The notes under the pieces: model-generated
What the model saw: the letters and a program-made list of their open reading frames with translations, nothing else
Told to the model about the DNA's origin: nothing
Database searches by the model: none
Assembly: GCA_019264575.1 (NCBI GenBank)
Contig: JAHUZV010000024.1
Location: 310,001 to 374,000 of the forward strand
Reading direction: 5' to 3'
Length of the DNA stretch: 64,000 nucleotides
DNA from: Vulcanococcus sp.
GTDB taxonomy: Bacteria; Cyanobacteriota; Cyanobacteriia; PCC-6307; Cyanobiaceae
Program-made: the position numbers and the translations under genes
Shown here: one piece after another, positions 9,959 through 18,707 of the stretch
Layout: every line of letters starts with the position of its first letter
How positions within the stretch are numbered: the first letter of the stretch is position 1

Positions 9959-10514
9959 GGTCGTGGCGGCGCTTGAGCGCGAAGAGGGTGCCGGCATTGC
10001 CGCGGCACACGCGCAGGTTGGCATCGAGCACGGTGATATCGAGCCAGGCGGGAAAGCTTTGGTTCACGCTGCGCAGCCATTGCAAGCGGTTGGCGCCCAG
10101 GCTTGGCCCCAGCCAGCCGCCGCGGCGAAAGCGCACCTCCACCCGCTGGTTGGGTGGTTGCTCCGCCTGCACCACAGCGATGGAAGCCTCCACGGCGATT
10201 CCGGCCAGGGATGCCAAGGGGCCGCTCAGCCGCAGCAGGTTCATGCCGCGCCCTTTTGATGGGGCGAGGCACTTCAGGTTTTCGAGCCAGGGTGCCACCG
10301 CCAGATAGGGCTGGCTGCTGCTGCTCCAGCGCAATTCCCATACCCCTTCAAGTTGCTCGAGTGCTTCAGGCGTGGAGAGATCGGCCGGTTGCGCCTGCTC
10401 AAGAGCGGCGATCAGCGCCTGGATGCGATCCCCGTGTCGGTTGGCACTGCCGCGGGGTTCTTGCTGCAGCAGCTGCAGCAGCTCCAGGCGGTCTTGCGGA
10501 GAGGCCTCGCTCAT
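9921..10514 (-). CDS. PAP/fibrillin family protein
   Basis: 197 residues from the ATG at 10512-10514. The PAP/fibrillin pattern is visible: RIQALIAALEQAQP, LEGVWELRWSSS, then GSLGANRLQ-like and LDITVLDANLRVCRGNAG, with the closing (V)RG-x-xG-x-LFAL strand. In plants and cyanobacteria the family binds lipid globules or thylakoid lipids and affects photosystem protection. The upstream gene overlaps by four bases, so the two are an operon. Confidence 0.85.
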   Translation of the reverse strand: MSEASPQDRLELLQLLQQEPRGSANRHGDRIQALIAALEQAQPADLSTPEALEQLEGVWELRWSSSSQPYLAVAPWLENLKCLAPSKGRGMNLLRLSGPLASLAGIAVEASIAVVQAEQPPNQRVEVRFRRGGWLGPSLGANRLQWLRSVNQSFPAWLDITVLDANLRVCRGNAGTLFALKRRHDLNLADLLLTPQN

Positions 10515-11185
10515 GCGTTGTGAAACACCGTCTGCGATGCCTCCACCGTGAGGGCCACATCGGCTTGGGTGTCGACCGTGAACAGGCTCCAGGTGGCCAT
10601 CGGTTCTGGATGGCTGTGGGCCCTGGCCCATTCGATCCGCTGGCCGCCGTAGGTGAGGCCCACGCAGGTGAGGCTCAGGTCATCGGCGAGAAGGCTCCAG
10701 AGCAGCTTGAGCTGGCCGCGGTCGTAGTCAGTGGGCGATTGGGCTTGCGCTTCAGCGGCCACCACGCCCGGTTCCAGGCCCACGCTGAGGGCACGCTCCC
10801 AGCTCAGAAAAGAGCCGTCGTGGGTGGGATAAAACCAGCAGGTTTCGTTGCTGGCTTCCGTGAGAGGAAAGCGATCCACAAAGCGGTAGGAGCCTGCCTC
10901 GGCGTTGTGTTGATACACCCCAATGGCATTGCTGCGCGGGTCGAACTGAGGCACGACGGCATCACAGATCAGCCTCCGCGGTGGGCCGCTGCTCTGCGGT
11001 GCCAGGGAACCCTCCCAGGGGAGTTGCGCGAGCTCATCGGCTGCGGCGCCCGCGGCGGTAAACAGGCGCAGGGCAAAGGCGCCAGAGGGTCCCTGGCGCT
11101 GGGCTGTTTGCAGGTCGTCCCAGCTGGCTTCCCCCTGCGGAAGGCAGGCGGATGGGGCGATCACAAACACCAGGGAATGGTTCAT
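10511..11185 (-). CDS. Conserved hypothetical protein upstream of fibrillin
   Basis: 224 residues from the ATG at 11183-11185; a GTG three codons earlier is an alternative. The sequence is soluble, rich in Trp and acidic residues (CWFYPTHDGSFLSWERALSV, GQLKLLWSLLADDLSL). No family recognised with certainty. The stop overlaps the fibrillin start by four bases, so a role linked to thylakoid lipids or pigments is a weak inference. Confidence 0.75.
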   Translation of the reverse strand: MNHSLVFVIAPSACLPQGEASWDDLQTAQRQGPSGAFALRLFTAAGAAADELAQLPWEGSLAPQSSGPPRRLICDAVVPQFDPRSNAIGVYQHNAEAGSYRFVDRFPLTEASNETCWFYPTHDGSFLSWERALSVGLEPGVVAAEAQAQSPTDYDRGQLKLLWSLLADDLSLTCVGLTYGGQRIEWARAHSHPEPMATWSLFTVDTQADVALTVEASQTVFHNA

Positions 11186-11275
11186 GCCGTCCACGATGGC
11201 GGAACTGCCGTCATGGCAGCACGGAGAGCCGTGCGCTGAAGGTTGTGGTTCGTACCGCTCCGTTGCTGCAGGGAC

Positions 11276-11545
11276 TCACGCGCATGCGGTTCGCGCGGAG
11301 CGGCGCCGGCCCAGGGGCTCGATCCAGTCGTTCACAACCTGCCGGTGCCGCATGACGCGACCAGGGATCCTGCAGCCCAGATTCACCTGCCCCTCATCGA
11401 TCAGGCGACCCAGGCGCAGGGCTACGGCTTCCTCGTGGCGGGCGAAGGAGCTCTGGTGTGCAGCGATCCAGGCCATCTCGCTTTCCGTGATGACGCCGCT
11501 GACCAGGGACTCGAGGAAGACCTCTCCAACGGACATGAGAGCCAT
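11276..11545 (-). CDS. Small conserved hypothetical protein
   Basis: 89 residues. The first 58 residues (MALMSVGEVFLESLVSGVI, ESEMAWIAAHQSSF, RLGRLIDEGQVNLGCRI) look like a compact helical domain; the rest is basic and may be a run-on after an original stop. No family recognised. A near-palindrome (GTAAAGAATTCGTTAC) lies directly before the start at 11546-11561 and could be a regulatory site. Confidence 0.6.
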   Translation of the reverse strand: MALMSVGEVFLESLVSGVITESEMAWIAAHQSSFARHEEAVALRLGRLIDEGQVNLGCRIPGRVMRHRQVVNDWIEPLGRRRSARTACA

Positions 11546-11659
11546 GTAAAGAATTCGTTACATCTTGCCGCTTCGCCTGGCGCGGTGCGGCTTGCGCCGA
11601 TGGGACGCACCGGGTGGGTACGCAGTGAAACGATCGATGGCGATGCGCACCAAGCCGCG

Positions 11660-12103
11660 ATGAGCACCCCCGCCCCCGACTGGATGCCCGATGCTGCGAA
11701 AGGCACCTACCCGGGCTGGGTGCAGCGCAAGGCTGTAACGCTGGCGAAGCGAGATCAGAAACGCGGCAGCGTGGGCAACGTGCAGCAGTACCGGCTGGCG
11801 ATCCATGAAGCGGTGCTGGCCTCTCAGGGGCACGATCACTGGACCGGCGAGGGGCTCGACTGGGAGCTGATCGGCACCTACGACAACCGTGAAGCCGCCG
11901 AGGGCAAAGGCGAGCACAAGAAGCGCTACGCGATGCTCCCCACCATCGATCACCGCAGCAACCAGCCAGAGCCCGACTTCGTGATCTGCGCCTGGCGCAC
12001 GAATGACGCCAAGCACGACATGACACCGCAGGAGCTGTTGCAGTTCTGCACGGCTGTGCTCAAGCACAGCCCCAATTGGGTTGATTCCTGCTCTGACGCC
12101 TGA
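11660..12103 (+). CDS. Hypothetical protein
   Basis: 147 residues from the ATG at 11660; the longer frame upstream lacks protein character. The sequence (QYRLAIHEAVLASQGHDHW, DWELIGTYDNREAA, AMLPTIDHRSNQPEPDFVI) is soluble and slightly basic. It resembles a small phage- or restriction-associated domain, but no family can be named. A strong terminator follows 45 bases after the stop. Confidence 0.65.
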   Translation: MSTPAPDWMPDAAKGTYPGWVQRKAVTLAKRDQKRGSVGNVQQYRLAIHEAVLASQGHDHWTGEGLDWELIGTYDNREAAEGKGEHKKRYAMLPTIDHRSNQPEPDFVICAWRTNDAKHDMTPQELLQFCTAVLKHSPNWVDSCSDA

Positions 12104-12147
12104 GCTGGGAACAAAGGGACCACCGCTTCGATCCTTAGAACCTCCCG

Positions 12148-12172
12148 CCGGCCGGTCTCACGGCCGGTTTTC
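12148..12172 (+). terminator. Rho-independent terminator
   Basis: A perfect 7-base stem, CCGGCCG with CGGCCGG, around a 6-base loop, followed by TTTTCT. It ends the transcript of the gene at 11660-12103. Confidence 0.8.
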
Positions 12173-12268
12173 TCAGTGCTGACGCAGGGTCTGCCGGAGT
12201 GTGATCTACGGAACCTGGCGCAGCTCAGACACCCTTGGCATGGTGAGAGACCCAGGGCTTTACCTCCG

Positions 12269-12466
12269 ATGAGCTGGTCCGAGCTGGAGCGTTTTGTGGA
12301 CGATGTGGAGGCCGATAGCTCCTTGCAGCGGGCGCTCAAGCACTGCCGCTCACGCAAGGAGCTGATCCTCGCGGCATGGCGCCTGGGCTACCGGATCACG
12401 CGGATCGATCTGCAGCGTGCGTGGCAGGAGGAGCAGCGGGAACAGGAGCAGGCGGCTCAGGGATGA
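12269..12466 (+). CDS. Nif11-domain small protein
   Basis: 65 residues from the ATG at 12269. The sequence MSWSELERFVDDVEADSSL, then RSRKELILAAWRLGYRITRIDL fits the Nif11 family (SWSELERF...D...L...A...GY.IT..DL). In cyanobacteria such domains act as leader peptides of ribosomal natural products or stand alone in small proteins. Here there is no double-Gly site and no Cys-rich core, so a leader role is unlikely. The stop overlaps the next gene by four bases. Confidence 0.8.
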   Translation: MSWSELERFVDDVEADSSLQRALKHCRSRKELILAAWRLGYRITRIDLQRAWQEEQREQEQAAQG

Positions 12467-12774
12467 ACTCAGGCCTTCCCCACAACAAGCTGCGAGTGCA
12501 CTACCGCGTACTGCAGCAAGGAGAGACCGCGACGGTCTGGGTGGCGGGAACCACCGCTGGTGACACCGTGACCGAGCGCTGGCCAGCTTGGATCTTGAAC
12601 AATTTTATTTACTCGCAGACGGGACTCCTGGAAAGCCCGCAACTAGATTGGACCAGAAAGTATGCACCGGCAAGTTTCCCTAGCCCAAATATAAAGATGG
12701 TCATTGACTTTCGAGCTTCGATTAGGTCAAAGAAGCGCTTGCAGAGTCCTGGTTGCGTATTTGCTCAGCATTAG
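12463..12774 (+). CDS. Hypothetical protein with likely chimeric C-terminus at island edge
   Basis: 103 residues, ATG at 12463 overlapping the Nif11 gene stop. Up to about residue 45 (LRVHYRVLQQGETATVWVAG, TVTERWPAWIL) base composition matches the chromosome. From about base 12590 the DNA turns AT-rich and the protein changes character, which suggests that the original 3' end was replaced when the neighbouring island arrived. It converges with the helicase gene, overlapping by four bases. Function unknown. Confidence 0.5.
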   Translation: MNSGLPHNKLRVHYRVLQQGETATVWVAGTTAGDTVTERWPAWILNNFIYSQTGLLESPQLDWTRKYAPASFPSPNIKMVIDFRASIRSKKRLQSPGCVFAQH

Positions 12775-15700
12775 AGGACCTGCAGGAATTCTGCGATGAT
12801 TTCGATGTTTTCCTCGTCGTCTTCTTCAAGGTGTATTGACCCAAAGGCTTTGTTCATGGGAATCAGTTTGATTTTGACATGTCGCCATGTGTCGTTGTCA
12901 CCGAAAGTCTTTTCGCTCTCGTAGCGCTTCACCGTGTAGCGGGCACCGCTCTCGGGATCGGTCTCAGTGCGCAGCTGGGCCAGAACGATCTTCCCTTGGC
13001 GGCTCCCCTCGACAGGAGTTGAGAAGAGGCAGTAGGAACCGTCAGGAATCCTGGGCTCCATGGACTTACCAACGACCTGGGCCACAAACATGCCTCGGCG
13101 CAGCTTGCGGCCGGCCTCAACAAATACCCACTGCTCCCACTCTGAATCTTCAGGAATCAGCTGGGGATCACTGAACAAGCCCGCGGCGGCCTTTAGTGGA
13201 ATCAGCGGCAGGCAGTTCACATATCGATCTTCGGGGGCAGGATCGACGATTCGCAGAAGTGCCTGTTCGGCCGCAGCGGCTGGCTGGGCCTCCCCGCTGA
13301 ACCAGCTCGTATCAGCCCGCAGGTGTTGTTTTAGGTCGATTGCATTGAGATAGCCGGCCAGCTTGCGGAAGTGCCGCGTCATGGCGCTTTCGTCACTGAG
13401 TTCGCTTACCGCGATCTCGATCACGTCGTAGCCGTTGTTACGTAGCCAGCTTCGGATTTGCGCGTCCTTCTCGGCCGTCGCGGGGGCGCCGTGCAGATGA
13501 GCGCTCAGGCCATCGAGGTAAATGCACACGCCTTCATCGGGGTCGTGGTGGGAAGCGCGGTAGATCACATCAGGCGTGGTGCTGCCGATCGCGCGATCAA
13601 GCTGAAGCTGTTCTCCGCGTATTCCTTGCTCAAAACCTGCCGCCAGGAGTAGGTGCTGCAGCCGGCGCTCTGCCTCGTTGACCGGATAACTGCCCTCTCC
13701 TGGTGCCTGCGAGGGCTGCACAGCCGGTATGTCGTGGGAGATCTGAAGCCGATCGCCCCAGGCGATCAGCCTCTGAGAAGCCAGCTTTCGATCGAGATGC
13801 TTGTGATAGAAGCCATTGCGGAAGGTTTGGAGGCAGTCGATACAGGAGGTGTCGCATCCTGAGGGGCAACCATCCACGACTGCTTTCGCTGCTGCAACAA
13901 TTTCGCTGAATCGTTCGCAGATCTGATCCAGCAGTCCTGAGCCACCTGGCATTGGATCCCACAGGACGGCATCTACGTCATCGCGGTCGACATGGCCAAG
14001 AACCAGCACCTGCAGGTCATCCATGGTCATATCGAGCACCTGCGCAGCCGCGAAGCGCAGGGCTTCAAGCACGCTGTAGGCGGTTGTCTGGTCGGGGCAT
14101 CCTGGAAGCGTGAGTGCGTCTGCCACCACATCGGCGTAGAACCCCAGGGGCGAGATTTCCCTGCCGCAGCGCTCTTTGTGGTTTTGGTCGAACAGTGTGC
14201 GCTGCCGGTCCGATGACAAGGGCGAGATGCTCTGGCCGCAGACAGTGCAAACGGGGTAACCAAAGTTGCCGGTTCTCTCAATCGCGCGGGACGCTCCGAC
14301 ATTGACCAGGCGCAGGCGTACGCCACGGCGCAGCTGCAGCGGCTGTTCGCCCCACTGGAAGGCACGACCTCCGTTGTGCTGATCACGCTCCAGCCCGAAG
14401 ACTGCCACCGGCAGCTGGAAACGCAGATCTTCCTCATCGGAGATGTGCGATTGATGTACCAGGTCGACATCGCAGACGGAAATCGCCTGAACACGCTGGG
14501 ACCCAAGACCTGTCGCTGCCGCCGATTGGTTTGTGGGCTTCACAGCCTGGCGATCGATCACCACCTCGAACACCGGCACCTCGGAGGTCTTTTCGTCGGC
14601 GTCACGGTGGAAGCGCCGTGCAACAAATCGGTTGCCGTTGGCGTAGATCAGGTTGCCGGGGACGTATTCCCGTAGGGCCACGCTCGGTGGACGCGGCAGG
14701 GTGAAAGCCATCGCTCCGGTGCGCCAGAACGGGATCTCGGCCGTGCCGAGAACTGAACCCACTTCGAGGCCGTAGCCCGGCAAGAACCCTTCCGCGGCCA
14801 GTACACCAAAGGTGTTGACGTCGTCGTAGCCCTCGGCCTCACGCCGGCCCCGACTGGCAGTGCCCTTGAGGCGTTTGACCAGCGCATCGCAGCGGCGGAA
14901 GAGCGCATCATCCTCGGGCTCAAGCGTGCCTTGTTCCTCTCTCACACCATTGAGGCGCTTGATCTGGTCGAGCGCCCATCGCAGGCGCCGGTTGAGCCGC
15001 GCCAGCACGAGCTCCAGACCAGGCACCATCTCAGCCACATGCCTGCGCAGGGCCTCCGGTGTGGTCACTTCAGCGTCCTGGGATGGCCAGCCCTGCCGGA
15101 ACGCCCCTTCGACATAGCTGCAGAGATCATCCAGGTTCGCGTCGATCAGCCGCCTGAGGGGGGAGAGGTCAAAGGGAGCTGTCCGCAGCAGCCCTCCATC
15201 AAAGAGGTAGGAGGAGATGCGATCGGGCAAGCAGGTTTTCAGCACGCCATCCACTGCCTCCCGTTCTGCCGGCGTCCGCGACGCGTCCCGGGTGTATTGG
15301 TGCAGCCTGGTGATGGCGGTGGCGTGGACATGCTTGCCCACCATCAGCTCGTTGCGAAGGTTGAACGCCGGAGGATCGACGCGGCCGGCGAGGAGCTTCG
15401 GTGGATCGGTGAAGTAAGCGCGATCGTGGGAGACGGGGCGGCAGTAGGTGATGTCCACGGCCATCCGGTGGCGCCGACCAGCCCGGCCCGCGCGCTGCCA
15501 GTAGTTGGCGGGGAGTGGGGGCACGTTGCGCATCAGCACCGCATCGAGCTGGCCGATGTCCACTCCCAGCTCAAGCGTCGGTGTGCAGACGAAAGCGTTA
15601 ATCGCGTCCGATTCGCCTCGGAACAGGTTCTCCAGCCGCTCGCGCTCGTCGTGGGGCACCATCGCCGTGTGCTCCTCGGGGCGGAGCATCGAGTAGCCCT

Positions 15701-18698
15701 CATCGAGCAGCTGCAGGTCGTAGTTGTCCTGGTCTTCTCGGATGAACTCGAGCGTGCCGTTGCAGCGCCAGGCCAGGCAGGCGTTGTGCGGAGTGCGGCG
15801 GGTACTGCGGCGCCGGCAGCTACAGCAACGCCAAATGCCACGGTTGGCCTGCAGGCGGAGTTTGTCCGCATCCACCTGGTACACCCCGCTCACCTGGGGA
15901 AGAGGCTTGCCTTTGGATCCTTTGAGGGTGACGGGCAGCAGGAGCTTTTCGGTGACCAGGAAGCGGAAGAGGCCCCTGAGGAAGTCTTCAAGATCGTCGG
16001 TGTCCACGCCCCACTTCTTTGCCACCTGTTTGAGCACGGTGTCACCGCGGTCGCTGAACCACTGGGTCACCAGCTCTGATTTCTCCTGGGCGTCGCGCCG
16101 CAGCTTGGTGCCGTTGGGGGCCCCGAGCTGGGGCAGATACCCCTGCTGGATTTCGAGGTCGCCATCCATCCAGTACTTGCTGAAGATCTCCCGTTCCGGG
16201 TCGCGTAACACCCGCTTGCGGCGCAGGTAGTCGAGAACGCTTGCCACGCCATCCCGCAAGTCCTCCGGAGGCATGCCGAGATCTGACGCCTTGCTCTGGA
16301 TCCAGGGGAAGGTGGCCTTCAGCCCCTCGTACTCCACTTTCATGCGGCCCCAGGGTTCCAGGCCGATCGCCTGCCGTGAGGACAGGGTGACCTCCCGCAA
16401 GACCTGGATCCGCAGGAACTTGCGCCGTTCCTGTTCGTGGCGTCCACCGCCCCCCTCCTTGCGCTGCACCTGCCAGACCTCGGGTACCAGGGCTCGCGAC
16501 AGCGATTCATCGCGATCGAGCTGGTCGTCCACGAAGCGGGCCAGATCGCCAACAGAAATCGGACCGTCACTGAGCCCCTGGGCCATGAGGGCCCGCAAGC
16601 GGAAGCGGCGGGCGTGATCCTTCATCCAGCCGGCCTGGAAGGCCGCGTCCTGGCGGTTGTCGCAGAACACCAGCAGCCGGGGGCGCTCGGAGTGGTGCAC
16701 CATGTCCTGGGCGAGGACGTGCACGTCGGCCACGTTGGTGGCTCGCACTGGACGGGCAGGTTCTCGGTAGTAGCTGCCGCTGCGCCGGCCATTGGCCCCG
16801 CAGGAGAGGCAGCTGGTCAGATGACCGGGGTTGTCGGGGTTCTGCCGAATGGCATACAGCCGCACCATCTCTCCGGCAGCTCCACAGTGCAGGCAGCGCT
16901 GGGCCGGCTCTGGGTGGGCGGCCCCACAACTGCGGCAGAAATGAAGTGCCGCTGTGCGCTCGTGGACTTCGAGTTCGTCGTCAGAGTCGTCACCACTGCC
17001 ACCGATCACCCGATCCACCAGGACGACGCGTCTGCCCCCCTGCGCTTCCGCCAGGGGTTCCCAGAAGGAGGTGTCGTCTGACGCCTCGCCGCCACCCGGT
17101 TTTCTTTGGGTGTACTGGAAGTCCTTGAGGAAGGCGATGAAGTAGTGCTGGCCGCAGGTGGTGCAGGTGGTGACGGGGAAGTGGGCATGCCGATCGCCTT
17201 CGCCGGTGTCATGCAGTTCGTCTTCCGCTGCAAGCCAGAGCTTGGGATCGGACGCATCGGAGGGGAAGGTGACCACAGCCCCGCTGATACCCCTGACGAA
17301 GGCATGCACCACCGGACGCAGCAGGGGCCGGTTGTCGCTGCGGGCAGCGGCACCCAGCGTCAGCCACGCCAGCACCTCCTCCTCAGTCACCGGCCGTTGC
17401 ACCCGCTCAAGAAGCTGTTGGGGCAACCGATCAAGGGCAGTAGGCGACGCAAGCAGTTCGGCCAGCTGCCAGGCGATTTCGTTGCTGGCGAGGGCCTGGT
17501 AGAGCTCAGCTGCCCAGTCGCCCTCCGGCAACGACTGGCCGGCGAGCTTGCGGTACACCGCACGCACCTGTTCCCCGGAAGGGTCTTCCACGGCGTCAAC
17601 CGCCTCCGCCAGGAGGGCGGCTGGATCCTGCTGCGGGGCCGGCGGCACGCTGCGGGATGCCCCCCAGGTCTCCCGCTCGTAGGCCTCACCCACGGTGGTG
17701 ACCGCATCGGCCGGCACCCCGAAGAAGCGCGAGGCGAATTCGCGGGCGGCGTTGGGGTTCTCCTGGTCGACGATCGTGGCTGAAGTGGCGACGCAGACGG
17801 TGTCCTGTGCGGCACGGCCGCAGTAGGCGCGCAGTCGCCGGATCAAACAGGCCGTTTCCGCACCCTGGGCACCTGTGAAGGTGTGGGCCTCGTCGAACAC
17901 CAGGAAATCGAGCCGTGCGCCATTGAAGAGTTCTGTATCGCGCTGACGGGTGAGCAGCAGCTCCAGCTGCTTGACGTTGGTGAGCAGGATGCGCGGCTGC
18001 CCTCCGGGCCGACGCATCTCTTCGCGCGAGCAGACTTCTTCCGGTGGATAGACGGTTTCGCCACGCCGCTGCTCCCGCACGTCCTTGAGCATGGCTTCGT
18101 AGTCGGCACGCGAGGCACCGCGAGGCAGCCGGATGCCAGCCACATCTGATTCCAGCTCGGGCGTCTTGCCGACGTACATGCCGAAGGTGATGCCCGTGCC
18201 GGCCAACAACGACCGCAGACGACCGAGCTGGTCCTCGGCGAGGGCGTTCATCGGGTAGACGATCACCGCCGAGATGCCTGGGGGGGCATTCTCATCACGG
18301 AGTGTGAGGCTCTTGCTGGTGATTGGGTAGAGGAAGCACTCCGATTTGCCCGAGCCCGTGCCGGTGGAGACCAGGGTGGTCTGGCCGGCATGGATGGCGC
18401 GGATCGCTTCGTCCTGGTGGCCATAGACATGGGTGATCTCGGCCGGGATGCGCTGGCGCATGTGGGGGTGAAACACCCCTTCTGAGATCAGCTGATCCAC
18501 TGCTGCCCCGCGACGGAATGGGCGGGAGACGCTGACGAAGGGGCCCTTCAGCAGTGGCGAGTTGCGCGTGGCGTCGAGCGAGAGGAGCTCGCGCATCTGG
18601 GCGAGCAACCGTTCATCAGCGAAGGGATAGGCAGTGAGCTGATAGCGCAGGAAGCTGCGAACAACCTTTTCGGTGAAGACAACAGGGTTGAGTGCCAT
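12771..18698 (-). CDS. Giant SF2 helicase with DUF1998, PD-(D/E)XK nuclease and S24 peptidase domains
   Basis: 1975 residues. In order: SF2 helicase core with Walker A TGTGSGKSE (Lys118) and DEAH at 269-272; paired-Cys clusters near 510-516, 588-630 and 956-985; LLVFCDNRQDAAFQAGWM; helicase motif VI QRAGRAGRR near 1069; a DUF1998-type cluster GCPSGCDTSCIDC with Cys at 1611, 1615, 1619 and 1622; a Vsr/DUF559-like nuclease fold with TPDVIY (Asp1710), IYLDGLSAHLHG (Asp1729) and KDAQIRSWLRNNGYDVIEI; and an S24 domain with GKSMEP (Ser1879) and TVKRYE (Lys1924), the self-cleavage dyad of LexA/UmuD. The helicase-DUF1998 plan matches MrfA/YprA and the combined roles of DISARM DrmA and DrmB. It is the last gene of the island operon, nine bases after the methylase. 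DNA translocation and phage restriction are inferred; the peptidase may control its release or activity. Confidence 0.85.
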   Translation of the reverse strand: MALNPVVFTEKVVRSFLRYQLTAYPFADERLLAQMRELLSLDATRNSPLLKGPFVSVSRPFRRGAAVDQLISEGVFHPHMRQRIPAEITHVYGHQDEAIRAIHAGQTTLVSTGTGSGKSECFLYPITSKSLTLRDENAPPGISAVIVYPMNALAEDQLGRLRSLLAGTGITFGMYVGKTPELESDVAGIRLPRGASRADYEAMLKDVREQRRGETVYPPEEVCSREEMRRPGGQPRILLTNVKQLELLLTRQRDTELFNGARLDFLVFDEAHTFTGAQGAETACLIRRLRAYCGRAAQDTVCVATSATIVDQENPNAAREFASRFFGVPADAVTTVGEAYERETWGASRSVPPAPQQDPAALLAEAVDAVEDPSGEQVRAVYRKLAGQSLPEGDWAAELYQALASNEIAWQLAELLASPTALDRLPQQLLERVQRPVTEEEVLAWLTLGAAARSDNRPLLRPVVHAFVRGISGAVVTFPSDASDPKLWLAAEDELHDTGEGDRHAHFPVTTCTTCGQHYFIAFLKDFQYTQRKPGGGEASDDTSFWEPLAEAQGGRRVVLVDRVIGGSGDDSDDELEVHERTAALHFCRSCGAAHPEPAQRCLHCGAAGEMVRLYAIRQNPDNPGHLTSCLSCGANGRRSGSYYREPARPVRATNVADVHVLAQDMVHHSERPRLLVFCDNRQDAAFQAGWMKDHARRFRLRALMAQGLSDGPISVGDLARFVDDQLDRDESLSRALVPEVWQVQRKEGGGGRHEQERRKFLRIQVLREVTLSSRQAIGLEPWGRMKVEYEGLKATFPWIQSKASDLGMPPEDLRDGVASVLDYLRRKRVLRDPEREIFSKYWMDGDLEIQQGYLPQLGAPNGTKLRRDAQEKSELVTQWFSDRGDTVLKQVAKKWGVDTDDLEDFLRGLFRFLVTEKLLLPVTLKGSKGKPLPQVSGVYQVDADKLRLQANRGIWRCCSCRRRSTRRTPHNACLAWRCNGTLEFIREDQDNYDLQLLDEGYSMLRPEEHTAMVPHDERERLENLFRGESDAINAFVCTPTLELGVDIGQLDAVLMRNVPPLPANYWQRAGRAGRRHRMAVDITYCRPVSHDRAYFTDPPKLLAGRVDPPAFNLRNELMVGKHVHATAITRLHQYTRDASRTPAEREAVDGVLKTCLPDRISSYLFDGGLLRTAPFDLSPLRRLIDANLDDLCSYVEGAFRQGWPSQDAEVTTPEALRRHVAEMVPGLELVLARLNRRLRWALDQIKRLNGVREEQGTLEPEDDALFRRCDALVKRLKGTASRGRREAEGYDDVNTFGVLAAEGFLPGYGLEVGSVLGTAEIPFWRTGAMAFTLPRPPSVALREYVPGNLIYANGNRFVARRFHRDADEKTSEVPVFEVVIDRQAVKPTNQSAAATGLGSQRVQAISVCDVDLVHQSHISDEEDLRFQLPVAVFGLERDQHNGGRAFQWGEQPLQLRRGVRLRLVNVGASRAIERTGNFGYPVCTVCGQSISPLSSDRQRTLFDQNHKERCGREISPLGFYADVVADALTLPGCPDQTTAYSVLEALRFAAAQVLDMTMDDLQVLVLGHVDRDDVDAVLWDPMPGGSGLLDQICERFSEIVAAAKAVVDGCPSGCDTSCIDCLQTFRNGFYHKHLDRKLASQRLIAWGDRLQISHDIPAVQPSQAPGEGSYPVNEAERRLQHLLLAAGFEQGIRGEQLQLDRAIGSTTPDVIYRASHHDPDEGVCIYLDGLSAHLHGAPATAEKDAQIRSWLRNNGYDVIEIAVSELSDESAMTRHFRKLAGYLNAIDLKQHLRADTSWFSGEAQPAAAAEQALLRIVDPAPEDRYVNCLPLIPLKAAAGLFSDPQLIPEDSEWEQWVFVEAGRKLRRGMFVAQVVGKSMEPRIPDGSYCLFSTPVEGSRQGKIVLAQLRTETDPESGARYTVKRYESEKTFGDNDTWRHVKIKLIPMNKAFGSIHLEEDDEENIEIIAEFLQVL

Positions 18699-18707
18699 GG
18701 GGTGTCC

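Noticed and set aside
10103..11239. 378-residue plus-strand frame
   Set aside because: Antisense shadow of the fibrillin operon.
12269..12466. Lanthipeptide (prochlorosin-like) precursor reading of the Nif11 gene
   Set aside because: No double-Gly cleavage site, no Cys-rich core and no LanM gene nearby.
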